From Prochilodus magdalenae (Eukaryota; Chordata; Actinopteri; Characiformes; Prochilodontidae), in the NCBI GenBank assembly GCA_024036415.1, contig JAMWET010003895.1, positions 434,001 through 498,000 on the forward strand: 64,000 bases of DNA. Reading direction: 5' to 3'. Below, one piece after another: positions 49,015-60,600 of the stretch. The notes beneath the pieces are model-generated. The model was not told the origin of the DNA and did no database searches. It was given only the letters and a program-made list of their open reading frames with translations. Made by a program: the position numbers and the translations under genes. Positions within the stretch are counted from its first letter, which is position 1, and the number at the start of each line of letters is the position of its first letter.

Positions 49015-49815
49015 TGCAAAAGACATGCATAAAAATTAAATGTGAAAGTTATCTGAGCAGTACTTACCTACAAAATACCCACTAGAATTAGAACAAATAC
49101 AGTTAAACAATACAATGTGATTTGATGTGTATGATTGATGTAGCCCAAACTTTTTCAAAGTTCACCTTAAAGAGGCCCTTTATTTACTGTCCAGTACCAT
49201 AAAATACCATATTCAGCTAATCAGTACTTTATTAAATGAAATGAAATCTGGTGTTCTGATGATGGAGCTTTGCAATGACTGGGGTGCACCAAAAAAAGAA
49301 AGTGAGTTCTTTTATTATTTGAAAAATCTAATTTACACCCCTTATCGCAGGTGTAGTCACTCTGTGGAGACATGTTTGGAATTAAAAGGCTACTTCTTTA
49401 ATTTAAACTTGGCTGACACTACAACTTAGTCCTGAATTGTTTGCTGTATAAAGACCTGGACGCAGTTTGATTGGGTTATAAGTAGCTGTTGATGATGTGT
49501 TTTGTTTCAGAAACTATTTGGGCTATATGGGTGGTTATTGAGTCGTAGTGTTTGTTTGCAATGTTAGCCCTGCTGGTTCAGTTCTAAACTCAGGAACAAA
49601 ATTTGGTCTCCGAACATTCCTTGGTCTATTGGCCACCATTCCTTTAATTGCATTCTCACAGAGATATTATTTTAATGAAAAGTGTTGTTTTGGTGTATTT
49701 TTGTGTTTTGCTGAGAAAAAAATGGCACTTACTGGCAAGAACATTAGTTGAAAGTATTTTTTTAATATATTTCCTATATTTTATATATTTAAGACTTTGC
49801 ACAGCACTGTATTAA
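49015..49815. mobile_element. Possible non-autonomous DNA transposon
   Basis: The right end reads aagactttgcacagcactgta, the inverse of tacagtgctgtgcaaa; the left end has attgtgcaaaagac. Such ends occur in Tc1-derived elements of fish. The ends match only in part, so limits and class are uncertain. Confidence 0.3.
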
Positions 49816-50213
49816 GATGTTTTAAATGTAAGGGAATTCTGTACAGTGTAGTAAAATAATAATCTGTGGCACATTTATGTATTGTGGCACAATGAGGTAT
49901 TGCATCAGATTTTGTCAGGAATTTTTTTTAGTGAACTCTTCTTTTTATCTTTGCAGTGGGAGCTCTTCCTGGTTAAAAAGGACTGAGCCCCATCTAGTGG
50001 ATAATATTTTTAGTTCCTCCAACAAAGCAGAAGGCAATAACAGAAACTGTACAAAATGTTTACCATTTACTGGAAACACAAAAGGATTACTGGTGTATTT
50101 CCCAAGAAATGCTACAGAAACATCAGAGAACTACATCAGAACTTCTGCAGTCCAACTTTTCAGGAGAAGAAAAACCCATTCCTATATTACAGAAGTTTCC
50201 ATGCAGCATCGTT

Positions 50214-50415
50214 ACATAACAGCATTTAGCTGACGTTCTTATCCAGAGCAACTTACAACGTTCATCATATTACAGGTGGGCCAGTGTAGTGTTAGGAGTC
50301 TTGCCCACGGACTCTTATTGGTGTAGCACAGCATAGTCACCCAGCCCGGGATTCGAACCCCAGTCTCCCACATCTGGTGGTGGCTCGTGGTGTTATCTGC
50401 TGAGCTACACCAACC
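50214..50415 (-). mobile_element. tRNA-derived SINE
   Basis: Read on the minus strand, TGTAGCTCAGCAGA (50409-50396) is an A box and GGGGTTCGAATCCC (50361-50348) a B box, 35 bases apart as in pol III promoters. The body ends with a conserved theme (inverse of gacgttcttatccagagcaa) found throughout fish genomes. Confidence 0.7.
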
Positions 50416-52379
50416 TAACCTAACGAAGTTACTTTAAAGCTATTTCAGACCATCAGATTATTTATTCAGAAGGGCAGCTAAGGGTAAAGGACAGCAAGTG
50501 CTTAAAAACAATATTAAAGATGGAATAATAACAGAATAATAAGCTAGAACCTTGCTACCATCTTTAAACTCAAATAAGAGCCATTTGTGGGATAGAAACA
50601 ATAGATCTAGAGTCAAAGTTGGTTAGCAAGAGTGGCATGACAAATTCTGCTGTAAATAGAGCAAATGAATTAGATAGAATTAATAGACAGAAACAAACAT
50701 GCAGGGCCACCTTTTTATCACCTACCTACAATCACTGGGCATTTTATCGATTGCACCTTTCATATAGAAGCACTTTGTAAGGTTACAGTTCCTGACTCTA
50801 TTCTCTGACCCATTGATCAATGGAAACCACAACTAAAACCATATCTGACCAGAAATCATTTGAGTGGAAGACTAATCGCAGAATAGTACTGATACCAAAA
50901 TGGTAGTGCCATTGTAGGGCTGCTTGAGTTTTTAAGCACTGTGTCCACAAACTGTCCACTCTGTTACACACACCCACATATTGAGTTACCTTGTAGATAT
51001 AAAGTCAGAGATAATAGCTCATCTTGTTCCATGAATGGTTTGCCGCATTCCTCCTCTATTCCTTTATCAGTGGCCAGTTTCTGATCCCAGGACCACTGTT
51101 GACTGGATGTAGTTTGTTGGTGGACTCGGCTTAACCCTTCACCTCACTAGTACCAATGTCACAATTGCTAGCATGTCAGTGCACCCATGTTGAGAACAAT
51201 TAAAAATCCAAATAATATCTGGTCATAGCTGGTCCTTTTGTGATCCTGAGGAGGCCTATTAATTGTGCAGCAACAGATGAACTATATTTATTATTTGTAA
51301 ACCTATAAAGTGCCAGACGTACCAGATCAAAATGCCAGTAAATTTAGAGACAGGCTGTGGCAATTGTAATCACCGAAATGTTTATCATTCATGATATTTA
51401 GAATTCAAATAGCATTCCGTTGTAAATCTAGTTACTGATTTGACATCCTAACATCTAAATTAAACATAAACCTCTGCTCTGATGGGGCAGAATTTCTGGG
51501 TCATATGAGAGGTTATGGTCACTGTAACACGTAACGCACTGCCCTATGATTGGTTTGTTCATGTATCTAAAGCATTTGTCTGAGGCAGGTTTTGTGCAGT
51601 GTGTTAAAGGGTAAACCTTCAGACGTTTGCAGTGTGTGTGTGTGTATGTATGTATGTAATATATATATAATAATGTATGTATGTATATACATCCTGGCAC
51701 TATTTGCACATACAATGCACCTGCATAAAAGTAGAATAAAGTTGTGTCGTTATACACTATCAGTAGTTCATGATGTTATCAACTAGGCCTCAGTGTATCA
51801 GTGTGTTTAATGAATGTGCTTCCCTGTCTTGTGTGTTTGATCTCCAGAGGACGGAAATAAGTGGCCACACATGTTAAAGGGACTTTAAACCCGCATTTTT
51901 CTGTTTCCTGCCTCTGACAGGAACAGAGGCTGCTAAAAGGTTTGCCAAATGTTTCCAAATGGCACTCAAATCGAAGATAAAGATGTGATATTTTAGAGAA
52001 TACTCACAGTTATGGCATGTCCGCACTTCAATTCCTCACTCTCCTAACAGCATAATCCACATAGTTCTATGATGTAGATTATGAAGAACGTATAACATGC
52101 ATAACAAAATGAGCCACAAAATAAATTACTGAGTTATAAAACTGAGGGGTTATCTAAATAAACTGCAGTGTAAGGTGGGCATAAAAGTTGTAGGGTCATT
52201 TCTGAACATTTGGGGGTCCAAAACAACCCAAATATGCCCAAGATATGAAATGTTTCATAAGCAGTTGCACCCAGAAGGAAGTGTCGAATTGCAATGCTAT
52301 TGTGTATTAAGGAAGAAAAAGGTTACCAGGAACAATGAATGATTGATGGGCAATATTTATTGATCTACACATACAGAAG

Positions 52380-52720
52380 TAGTGTCTCTCAGTGTGGTGT
52401 TGCGGCGCCATGTTTGCTAACGCAACATGCCAGACGACTCAAAATGGAGCTGTAGAGGTTCCTAATGGTGTCCTGTGATAATCCATCCCATGCAGCTGAC
52501 AAAAGTGGAACTCGTCACTAAAGATGATCCGCTGCCATTCCATGACGGCCTGGCACAACACCATTGCAGTTCTTGGCAATGCAGACGTGGTGTTACGGGC
52601 AGTTGTTGTAACTGTGTGCGTTGTGCAGCTCTTTGACAGTGGTGCTGGCACTAAGAGGATGACCTATGGGGGGCATCATCGCTTGCTGAATGTCCACAAT
52701 CGTGGCTGTTAGGTAACTTT
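52380..52720 (-). mobile_element. Probable transposase relic
   Basis: The minus strand reads WQRIIFSDEFHFC, like the W-VLFSDESRF motif holding the second catalytic Asp of Tc1-like DD34E transposases, and in other frames QDTIRNLY. No inverted repeats are clear. Confidence 0.45.
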
Positions 52721-53399
52721 GTGCATATAATAGCATCTGCACGACTGGTGTTGTGCTTTGAGAAGACAATCATATTCTACAGACCAATACAGTGCAACTG
52801 CTTGTTTTTGAACACTTTTCTGAGTCATACTTCGCTTGCAAAGGATCCTGCCAACACAGCAGCAGGAGTAGGAGTAGGAATGGAAAGCAGGCACAACAGG
52901 ACGACCTGATAATTAATCAGGTACAGCGTACACCCTGTCCTTGCTTACGTCACATGCAGGGCCTGAAATTTGAATCATTCGCATGTCTCATGATGTCAGA
53001 CTTACTCACCATGCTTCCTTTCTGTCTGTGATTCCTTCTGGGTGCAGCTTTTTGTCTGTATTTTGATGTGTATAAATGATATCTGCCGTCTGCAGGTGCC
53101 TGAAGTTACTACCACCTCATTTACTATGCGACTCATTTTTTGTCTGGTTATTCAGCTGGTTATGGCTGAAACTGCTTATAGCTAACAACATTGTAAACTA
53201 CTAAACTTCTATATAACAGTCAAATGGAGCAACACTTTGCATGCGCCTTAGATAAATTAAACTGGTACATGTCATCTTAAAATATTCAACATTAATTTTT
53301 CTTGTATTTTCTTCTTTGAGGTCAATAACACAAGTTTACACAACATTTTCCAACCTTATTTCATGCCTTAGAATGACATGTTTTTAATATTGTCCCTTT

Positions 53400-53635
53400 A
53401 AGACTGATGTATGCAAATAAACTATATTGCTTGCATTGCACCTCATTTAAAAAGCAGTTGGAGCTGAAACACTCCCTATAACTTCAGTGTGAATGGGCAG
53501 GGCTAAAGTGTGCGGGGGGAATATATGGAAATATGTTGGTTTTTGTGGCATCCCAAAAACATAAAATTCATAACAGGGTTTTTTAAAGCTTAGTTTCTAT
53601 GCATGGACTTTATTGGCACATGAATGAATAACCAA
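53400..53635. repeat. Dispersed repeat, second copy of the 2.87-3.1 kb block
   Basis: Shares with 2870-3105, in the same order: atgcaaat, aaaaagcagtt-gagctgaaa, actccctataact, a gggc-gg-ctaaa stretch, a tgttg-tttt-tg block and gcttagtttctat-tggact. Same strand, both copies clearly diverged. Confidence 0.65.
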
Positions 53636-54284
53636 AGTGAATTCTTTATCAATTGTAACAGAGTTAAATTGGATATGTCAATATCCTAATAAAGACATCA
53701 CAGTGTAACTAGACAAACAACACACCTTCAGTGTTCAGCCAAGACAACCCACAAGAACAGGAACATGTCTGTTCTCTTTACAGACCACGTCACATGTTGC
53801 GTCATGTACTACGACCTGCCCATCTTTCCTTCCTTCACACACACCTTGGCTGTTGTGCAATGATGAATGAGTTTTACTTTGGATGTGTTGCCTTTTACCT
53901 TCAATTTGAAGTGTAGAGTCATAAATACAGATATCCACATTAATAATATAACAACAAACATAAATATAACAATGTAATAACAATCACTATTGAACATTAT
54001 ACACTAAAAATGTAGTAACAGAGTGGAATGAATGTAAAATCATCTAAAAATAAAACAATAAAACAAATGAATGAAGATGGTCTAGGATTACAAAATATAT
54101 TTAGAATCAGAGATAGTTATAGTGGTAGACATTAGATAAATTAAAGTGTACATGTTGATTTCCTTAAGAACCTATTAAGCTCCAAGAGGCCTGATGTGTT
54201 ATCCAGTAGCATCACAAAATGTCAAATCTGAAGTATTTTATGAAGTAAGTGATTAGTAGGAGTATGTGTGGCGTCACCAGGGGG

Positions 54285-54392
54285 GCGGGGTAATAGTATA
54301 TATATATGAGGGGCAACTGCTCCTGCCCCCCGCCAGTGGAGTTTGACTACCAGCTTCTGCACCACACAGGGCAGACAGGAATACAAACACAA
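54285..54392 (+). promoter_or_regulatory. hdlbp: Probable hdlbp promoter and non-coding exon 1
   Basis: A GC box (gggggcgggg, 54281-54290) is followed by a TATA-like run (54297-54307), then GC-rich sequence and a perfect donor gtaagt after 54392. This fits a TATA promoter with a short first exon of about 60 bases. A CpG-rich region follows downstream and could hold another start. Confidence 0.45.
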
Positions 54393-54699
54393 GTAAGTCC
54401 CTAATGTCCTTATATCCGTGATGATTTTTAACGGCAGGGCTTTCTATTTCCGATCGTGCTCGGGGATGGGTGCATTTGTTAAAGTACATCGGTAAAAATG
54501 CCTGAAAAAATGTGTAGCTCTGGCTCGACTCCATGTCCGTTTCACCCTCCAGTCTAAATGCCTACGTGGACTTTAGTGTAGACTGTCACCAGCGCTTAAC
54601 CCTCAAAGATAGCAGGCGTGGGGATATAACACTGTTTAGCTGTGAAGGTTTAACTGAGACGCTGGCCCTTACGAGGGTATATAGGGATAAAACACGACG

Positions 54700-55600
54700 A
54701 TTAAAAGTTTATTAATCCAGGTTGTGAATAGCGAGGTCGCTAGCCGTGTGGCTAAAGCTTCTGGAGCTACGTGTCACCACCGCGCATGCGCAAGTCAAAG
54801 TTTGCGCGAGTTAGCTGGCTAGCGTGGCGGCCGTAAAAAAATAAGTTTTAATTCCCGGCAAACTAAAATAATCCCCACCATAACGGCCTTTGTCGTCGCA
54901 GGTTTAACCTGCTTCGTTAAAAGGCTGTAGAGGAGGAAAACGACGATGGTGAAATCCCCAACGAAACCACAAAACCTGAATGTCGTGGCTAGCTAACGTT
55001 CGTTAGCACTAGCACGTTAGTAGTTGACGTAGCACTTGGACACATTTAGCCAATGTGAAACTTTCTGGTATTTCGGGGGATTGTCTTTTTTTGCGCCGTC
55101 GGTGCCCGCGTTTGCATAGAAGCTGAATTCAATAATTTTGTTACTTTAGATTATTGAGGACAATAAGCAGCGTTTGGTGGGTTTAAAGCCACCCCTGTTT
55201 GCTCGTCTTAGTTCTGCGCAGTTACCAGAACGGCCACGTTAGACGAGGGAGGGCCAACTCACCAGGGCATTAATCACTGTACAGAGCGTTACACTAAACT
55301 CATGAGCAGTTTGTTTTGTAATTGTGAATAATTTTGCCCTGTTTATGACTAATTTCGTAAGCCTTTCCTCATTCAAAACGCCCCCCTCTCACCCGCCACG
55401 TAAGCCACGAGACCAGGCTCGTAGTACGTCGGAAGGTTTTCTGAAATATCTAATTATATCTCAGCCTGTCGATTCATTTTAGCTGTGTACGTTTTCTGTT
55501 TGCCTTGTCTATCAGGTCTTAAACCACGACTGTGCACACTTTTCCACCGTGTGCTTCACAGCCGTGGATCATGAACACATCCTCGGTGTAACAGTATCAC
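54700..55600 (+). promoter_or_regulatory. CpG-rich region with a palindromic NRF-1 site
   Basis: CpG dinucleotides are much denser here than elsewhere in the window. GCGCATGCGC, the perfect NRF-1 consensus, is at 54782-54791. This looks like a CpG-island promoter of a housekeeping gene and is placed at the head of hdlbp. It may be an alternative promoter or the downstream part of one large promoter. Exact start sites cannot be read. Confidence 0.6.
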
Positions 55601-55997
55601 ACGAGGTTATAATAAAGTCAAAACGACAGACGCATTGTTTATCGACTAATGCAAGTGTTTTATCTATGCGCTGCTTGACAAGGTCATTATCTGTTTCTGC
55701 TGTAGTTGATTAAGCCTGTCACTTAAGATAAATATGATCACATCAGGGTGATGATTAACAAACAAGAGTATTCGGTCTCGCTCCTGATTACCTGACCAGG
55801 ACATTGTTTTTCAGTGGTAGTCCTTAATTGGACATACTGTACAACACGCGTGGTTCTACCCCTTTTTGGCCTTAGCACGGAGACATCTGTATATACAAAG
55901 AAAAGGAAATGCTGTTTAGGTTGCTTGTGTGAATAGCTCAAAACCATTTTGATCTGTGAATGTTTTGCTGATGACTAGTTTGCTTTTACTTTCCAGG

Positions 55998-56050
55998 CAA
56001 AAGCTGGCAGGCTGACAAGAACGGGCAGCTTTACAGGACGGATTATCTGG
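55998..56050 (+). other. hdlbp: Probable hdlbp 5' UTR exon
   Basis: The acceptor ttttactttccag ends at 55997. The following sequence ends at ATTATCTG with donor gtaact (after 56050), or at a second donor gtaaga after 56068. It contains no ATG. It lies between the CpG region and the start-codon exon, which itself needs a 5' exon. Confidence 0.4.
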
Positions 56051-57572
56051 TAACTGACCATTTAGCTGGTAAGATCATGGTGCTCTACCTACTGTCAACA
56101 TTTTGGTTCGCTCAGTGAGTGCTTGCATATTTCTCAAAACACCACAAAGCAAGTTGTGAGCTACTTGTGGCAGATGTTGGAACAAATATTGTGAGGGGTC
56201 ATGTGAGCTAGTTTGTTTGTTTGTTTGTTTATAAAATTTGTATGCAAACAGACTGGTGCACATGACGTTGCTGTAAACTTGGCAGTGCTGGGTTTTATTG
56301 CAGGTAGGTTTTGTAACAGAATCCTATCTCCACCACCTGACCTCTGCTATAGCTGGGGGTCTTTGAGAGCTGACACAGCAAGCAAATGCTCACTGACACA
56401 CCAGCTATTTGAATTATATGGATTGTAATTAAAAGTAACAAATAGCGTGATACTGGTAAAAACAAATCTGTATGTGGATGATCTGTAGAGTCTTTCTGTT
56501 GGCAACTGGCTGTGAGTTGCATATGGGCATGGCAAGCAAAAAAAAAGCTTGCAGAGGGCTTGATGTGGCTTGGGGGGCTACGTAAGTGTTCACAGTGCTG
56601 TGCCTGTGGGTTTGAGTCTTCAGTAGGCTTGCAGAGGAAGAGGCCCCTGCAAGGGTGTTCTGCAAAGCAACTTTAAATGGCCCTGTTTCACACAAGGAAT
56701 CTTAGCTCCAGCTCCAGAGGTGGCAGTATGCATCAGGAGCTAAAATATTTGCATGGCAAATGCCCTGCTTAGCAAGACTTTTGCGTCTGATGAGCTTCAG
56801 GGCTTTGAAGTCATGTGACTTGTCACACAAGCTTCATATCTCAGCTCTGCTGCCTTTTAAAGAAGGCTGAATATTTAATAACAGTTAACTGGTTTTTTGA
56901 TTAGGCTTGAGACACTGCTAAGTCAGAATACCGCGTTTTAATTTGTAGTCTTGTTTAAATTGCTACAGCCAAGAATATGCAAGCTGATCCATAAAGTTAG
57001 TGTGCCAACATGATGTCTTACAGAAGAGGTGTGTCTGTTTCCCATTACACAAACGTGCTTTGTGTAACTGCCTGGCTTGCTGACACATGGAATTCAATGA
57101 TGTTTGTTTAAACATGGCAAAGTAGAGGTCTGCAAACGTTTCGTTGCTGTCGTTCCACCTACGTGGAGTGCAGCAAATAAGGGTTACGAGGGAAATCCTC
57201 TTAGCTTTAGAGCTCATTCAACTAGCTCCTGGGCTTAGAATTAGCCCTTCACTGAGGCGACAGACGGCCAGCTTTGTCCTTCATGTAAGGATGAATTTGA
57301 CCTCCTTTATGGCATATGTTAACTCTTGGGCCTGACTGTCCTCTGTTAGGAATTCTTCTTTGTTTGTTTTTTTTTTTTTTTTCCCCTCCATTAGTTTCTT
57401 CAAAATTAATGCAACAGTAAGTGTTCATGAGCAAAAGTCTTATCTCCCGAGGAAATGTCAAAGTCCACCATATCAGATAAGGGTGTAAGGCTCTATGCAC
57501 CCACCGCTTTCCCTTAGTCTTTTTTTTTTTTTTTTTTTTTTGACCACTAATCAACTCCTCCTCCTTTTGTAG

Positions 57573-57687
57573 TGGCACACTCGGACTCCGTGTAAGCGTG
57601 GGATTTCGACCATGAGCTCAGTCGCTGTACTTACGCAAGAAAGCTTTAACGAGCACCGCAGTGGCCTTCTGCCAGAGCAAGTTGGAG
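57573..57687 (+). CDS. hdlbp: hdlbp start-codon exon (residues 1-26)
   Basis: Acceptor ccttttgtag; 39 bases of UTR then ATG at 57612 with A-rich/C context (cgaccATGA). MSSVAVLTQESFNEHRSGLL is the vigilin N-terminus. Donor gtgaga, phase 1. A long T run (57520-57540) lies just upstream. Confidence 0.96.
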
Positions 57688-60600
57688 GTGAGAAACTGGA
57701 CAGACCTGGATGATGCCCACAAATGACTGCTACTTGATGGTCCTGATACAAACATGTCCCTCTTGTCACTTTTTCCGTCTCGGCTTGCAGCTGCTGTGGC
57801 AGGGACCAGCGATGCAGTAGATGAGGACAACCTCCCCACCTACAAGGATGCCTTCCCCCCTCTGCCTGAGAAGGCCATGTCATCTGAGGGGCCCCAGGAG
57901 ACTGGAAATGCCTGGACATCTAAAATCAGGCCACTTAAATCCTCCATCATCACCCAGGTATGTTCCTAGGTTGGTTCCAGCCATTTCATTTCCTCCTCTT
58001 GAAAAGCAGGCTAAAGTATCTTGTTGGTGCTGCATACATGAAGCACTGGAATTTTTGTTTTAAAAGGTTTCATCTAGTCACGTTTTATCTGACAAATTTG
58101 AGTATGAGTATGCTGTTCAGATGGAGTAAGAATCAAGCATTAAGAAACTGTCTGCCAACACAGCTTGAACTGTAATACTGTAATGAACAGCACCCCTGTT
58201 TTGTGTATATGTATGTATGTGTGCTACATTGTGGGTATTTCTTCCTTCTTTATTCCTCCTGTGTCAACTCCTGAATGTCAGGTTTTTTTTGTTTTTGTTT
58301 TTTTGGTTGACCTGACAGTTTCCTATCTGTGCAGCTGACTTCACAGTGTTCTTCTAACAGGTTTTCCATGTTCCTCTGGAAGAGCGCAAGTACAAGGACA
58401 TGAACCAGTTTGGAGAAGGAGATCAGGCCAAAGTCTGTGTTGACATCATGCACAAGACTGGAGCCCACCTGGAACTCTCCTTGGCTAAGGACCAGGGCCT
58501 TTCCATTATGGTGTCCGGGAAACTGGATGCTGTAATGAAGGCCCGTAAGGAGATTGTGTCCCGACTGCAGACTCAGGTTAGTATTGCTGTTTTTTTATTT
58601 AGTTATTTATTTTAGAATTTGCTTAATATTTACAACAGCATTATACTTTTTAGTACTGGAGAACTGAGCTAGTGTGTATATATGTACTCTGGCAAGGGTA
58701 GCATAGGTTAATTTGCAGTTGATTTGGCTTGAAACAAATATCCGAGTGGTTGAAAAAAAAGAAATAGTATACTTGCATGGCAAACAGTGTTTTGTATGAT
58801 CAGTGATGTGAAAACTGACCTTTGCCTAACCTTCAGCAGAGCTTTTGGAAAAATAATTGGGGTGCATTGGCTCTGAGCCATAGTTGAGGACTACCAGCAT
58901 TTGCTGCACAAAAACCTTTTGGGCAAATTCAGTTTGTAAAAAGTTAATGACTGTAATACTTCAGTAAACCCAAGTGTGGGATAGTTTGAAGGAAGAAATA
59001 TTGCAAGTAGATTTTCAAATGAAATGCTGTACTGATGGATGTTTAAACTCTCTTACACCTACTCTTCTGGGCCATGGGAGTTTGATAGTGCTCGTGTAGC
59101 AGAAAGCGGGCTAAATGCCCTAGACAGGTGGCCTGTCCATCAAAGGGGCAGACAAGATTCACAGATGCCCTGGGGCGATTTAGTGTCTCTATTTCACCTG
59201 ACTGTATGATGGTGGGAAGAATTGAACCCAGCACTACCCACTTTGCCTCTGTGCTGTCTTCTGTTAGGAGATTAGTTAACAAAAATGAAGGAGGAAAGTG
59301 TTTGTGCCTTGACAGCATAATTTCTGACTAGTCTTTATTCATTATTGCTAATGCCCCCCCAGGCTTCAGCTACTGTGGCTATCCCCAAGGAACATCATCG
59401 CTTTGTCATCGGTAAGAATGGGGAAAAGCTGCAGGAGCTTGAGCTCAAGACTGCCACCAAGATCCAGATCCCAAGACCTGACGACCTCAGCAATCACATC
59501 AAGATCTCCGGTACCAAGGAGGGCCTGGAAAAGGCCAAGCATGAGATCCTGCTGATCTCTGCTGAGCAGGTAGGAACTGTGCGCTGGCACTTCTCTCACC
59601 TAGAGATAGAAGCATTTACTGATTTATGCAATTTGGATAATTTGAGATTCCTTACATTCAACATGTTCAATGAAACGGTTTAAACACTAAAGATGAAGTC
59701 AATTTTTTTTTTTTTCCCCAAGACTGCCCTCTGCTTTAGTCTATGTTTTAAGCCAGGCCAACTCTTGATGTGATCACTAATTGTTCGTTCTTCATAGGAT
59801 AAACGTGCAGTGGAGAGAGTGAACATCGATAAGGTTTACCACCCCTTCATCACTGGTGCTTACAATAAGCTGGTGGGGGAGATGATGCAGGAGACAGGAG
59901 CCCGCATCAATGTCCCACCACCCAGTGTCAACAAGACGGAGATCGTCATCACTGGGGAGAAAGAGCAGGTTGCCCTAGCCGTGGCCATGATCAAAAAGGT
60001 TTTTGAAGAGAAAGTGAGTAGTGCATAAATGGTCATGAACTGGCTCCCTGCCGAGAATTAATAACAATGTTAAGTTGATGAGACTATTGCAAAAGATTAT
60101 CTAGTAGCTGTACCATGATCTTGAAATTGGTTTTACTTCTAGATGTACAGGCAAGATTATGCCCATTGTGTGCCTTAATCATGCCCTCCCCCCCCCCCTC
60201 CCCCCACCCCTTGTTTCAGAAGAGGAATGCCACCACTATTGCAGTGGAGGTGAAGAAATCTCAGCACAAGTATGTGATTGGGCCTAAGGGCAATACCCTG
60301 CAGGAGATTTTGGACAGGACTGGCGTCTCGGTCGAGATCCCACCCCCTGACAGCAGCTCAGAGACGGTCATCCTGCGCGGGGAGCCAGACCGGCTCGGCC
60401 AGGCGCTCACTGAAGTGTATGCCAAGGTAAACGAAGTTCTTTCTTCCCTGCTGACTAGGGGAGCTGCCTTTTATACTAGATCACCCCACTTTCCTCTCTG
60501 TTTTAAAACTCTACTGTCTGTCAGGCTCAAACAGATTGTGTGTGTTGTTGTTATTGTTGTTATTATTATTATTATTATTACTGTTATTACCAATAATTAT

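Larger units (their letters stand above)
43605..54280. other. Intergenic region between the ephexin-like gene and hdlbp
   Basis: About 10.7 kb with no supported gene. It holds the LINE ends, Tc1 relics, SINE and transposase relic listed separately. The stretches 43.6-45.5, 46.15-46.85, 48.3-49.0, 50.45-52.3 and 53.65-54.2 kb show nothing I recognise. I looked for the septin G-domain motifs expected from tetrapod gene order and saw none. Confidence 0.6.

Noticed and set aside
50340..50415. tRNA gene
   Set aside because: A and B boxes are present but the arms do not form a full cloverleaf and a SINE body follows; called a SINE.
57551..57919. 122-codon minus-strand frame
   Set aside because: It is the antisense shadow of two hdlbp coding exons.
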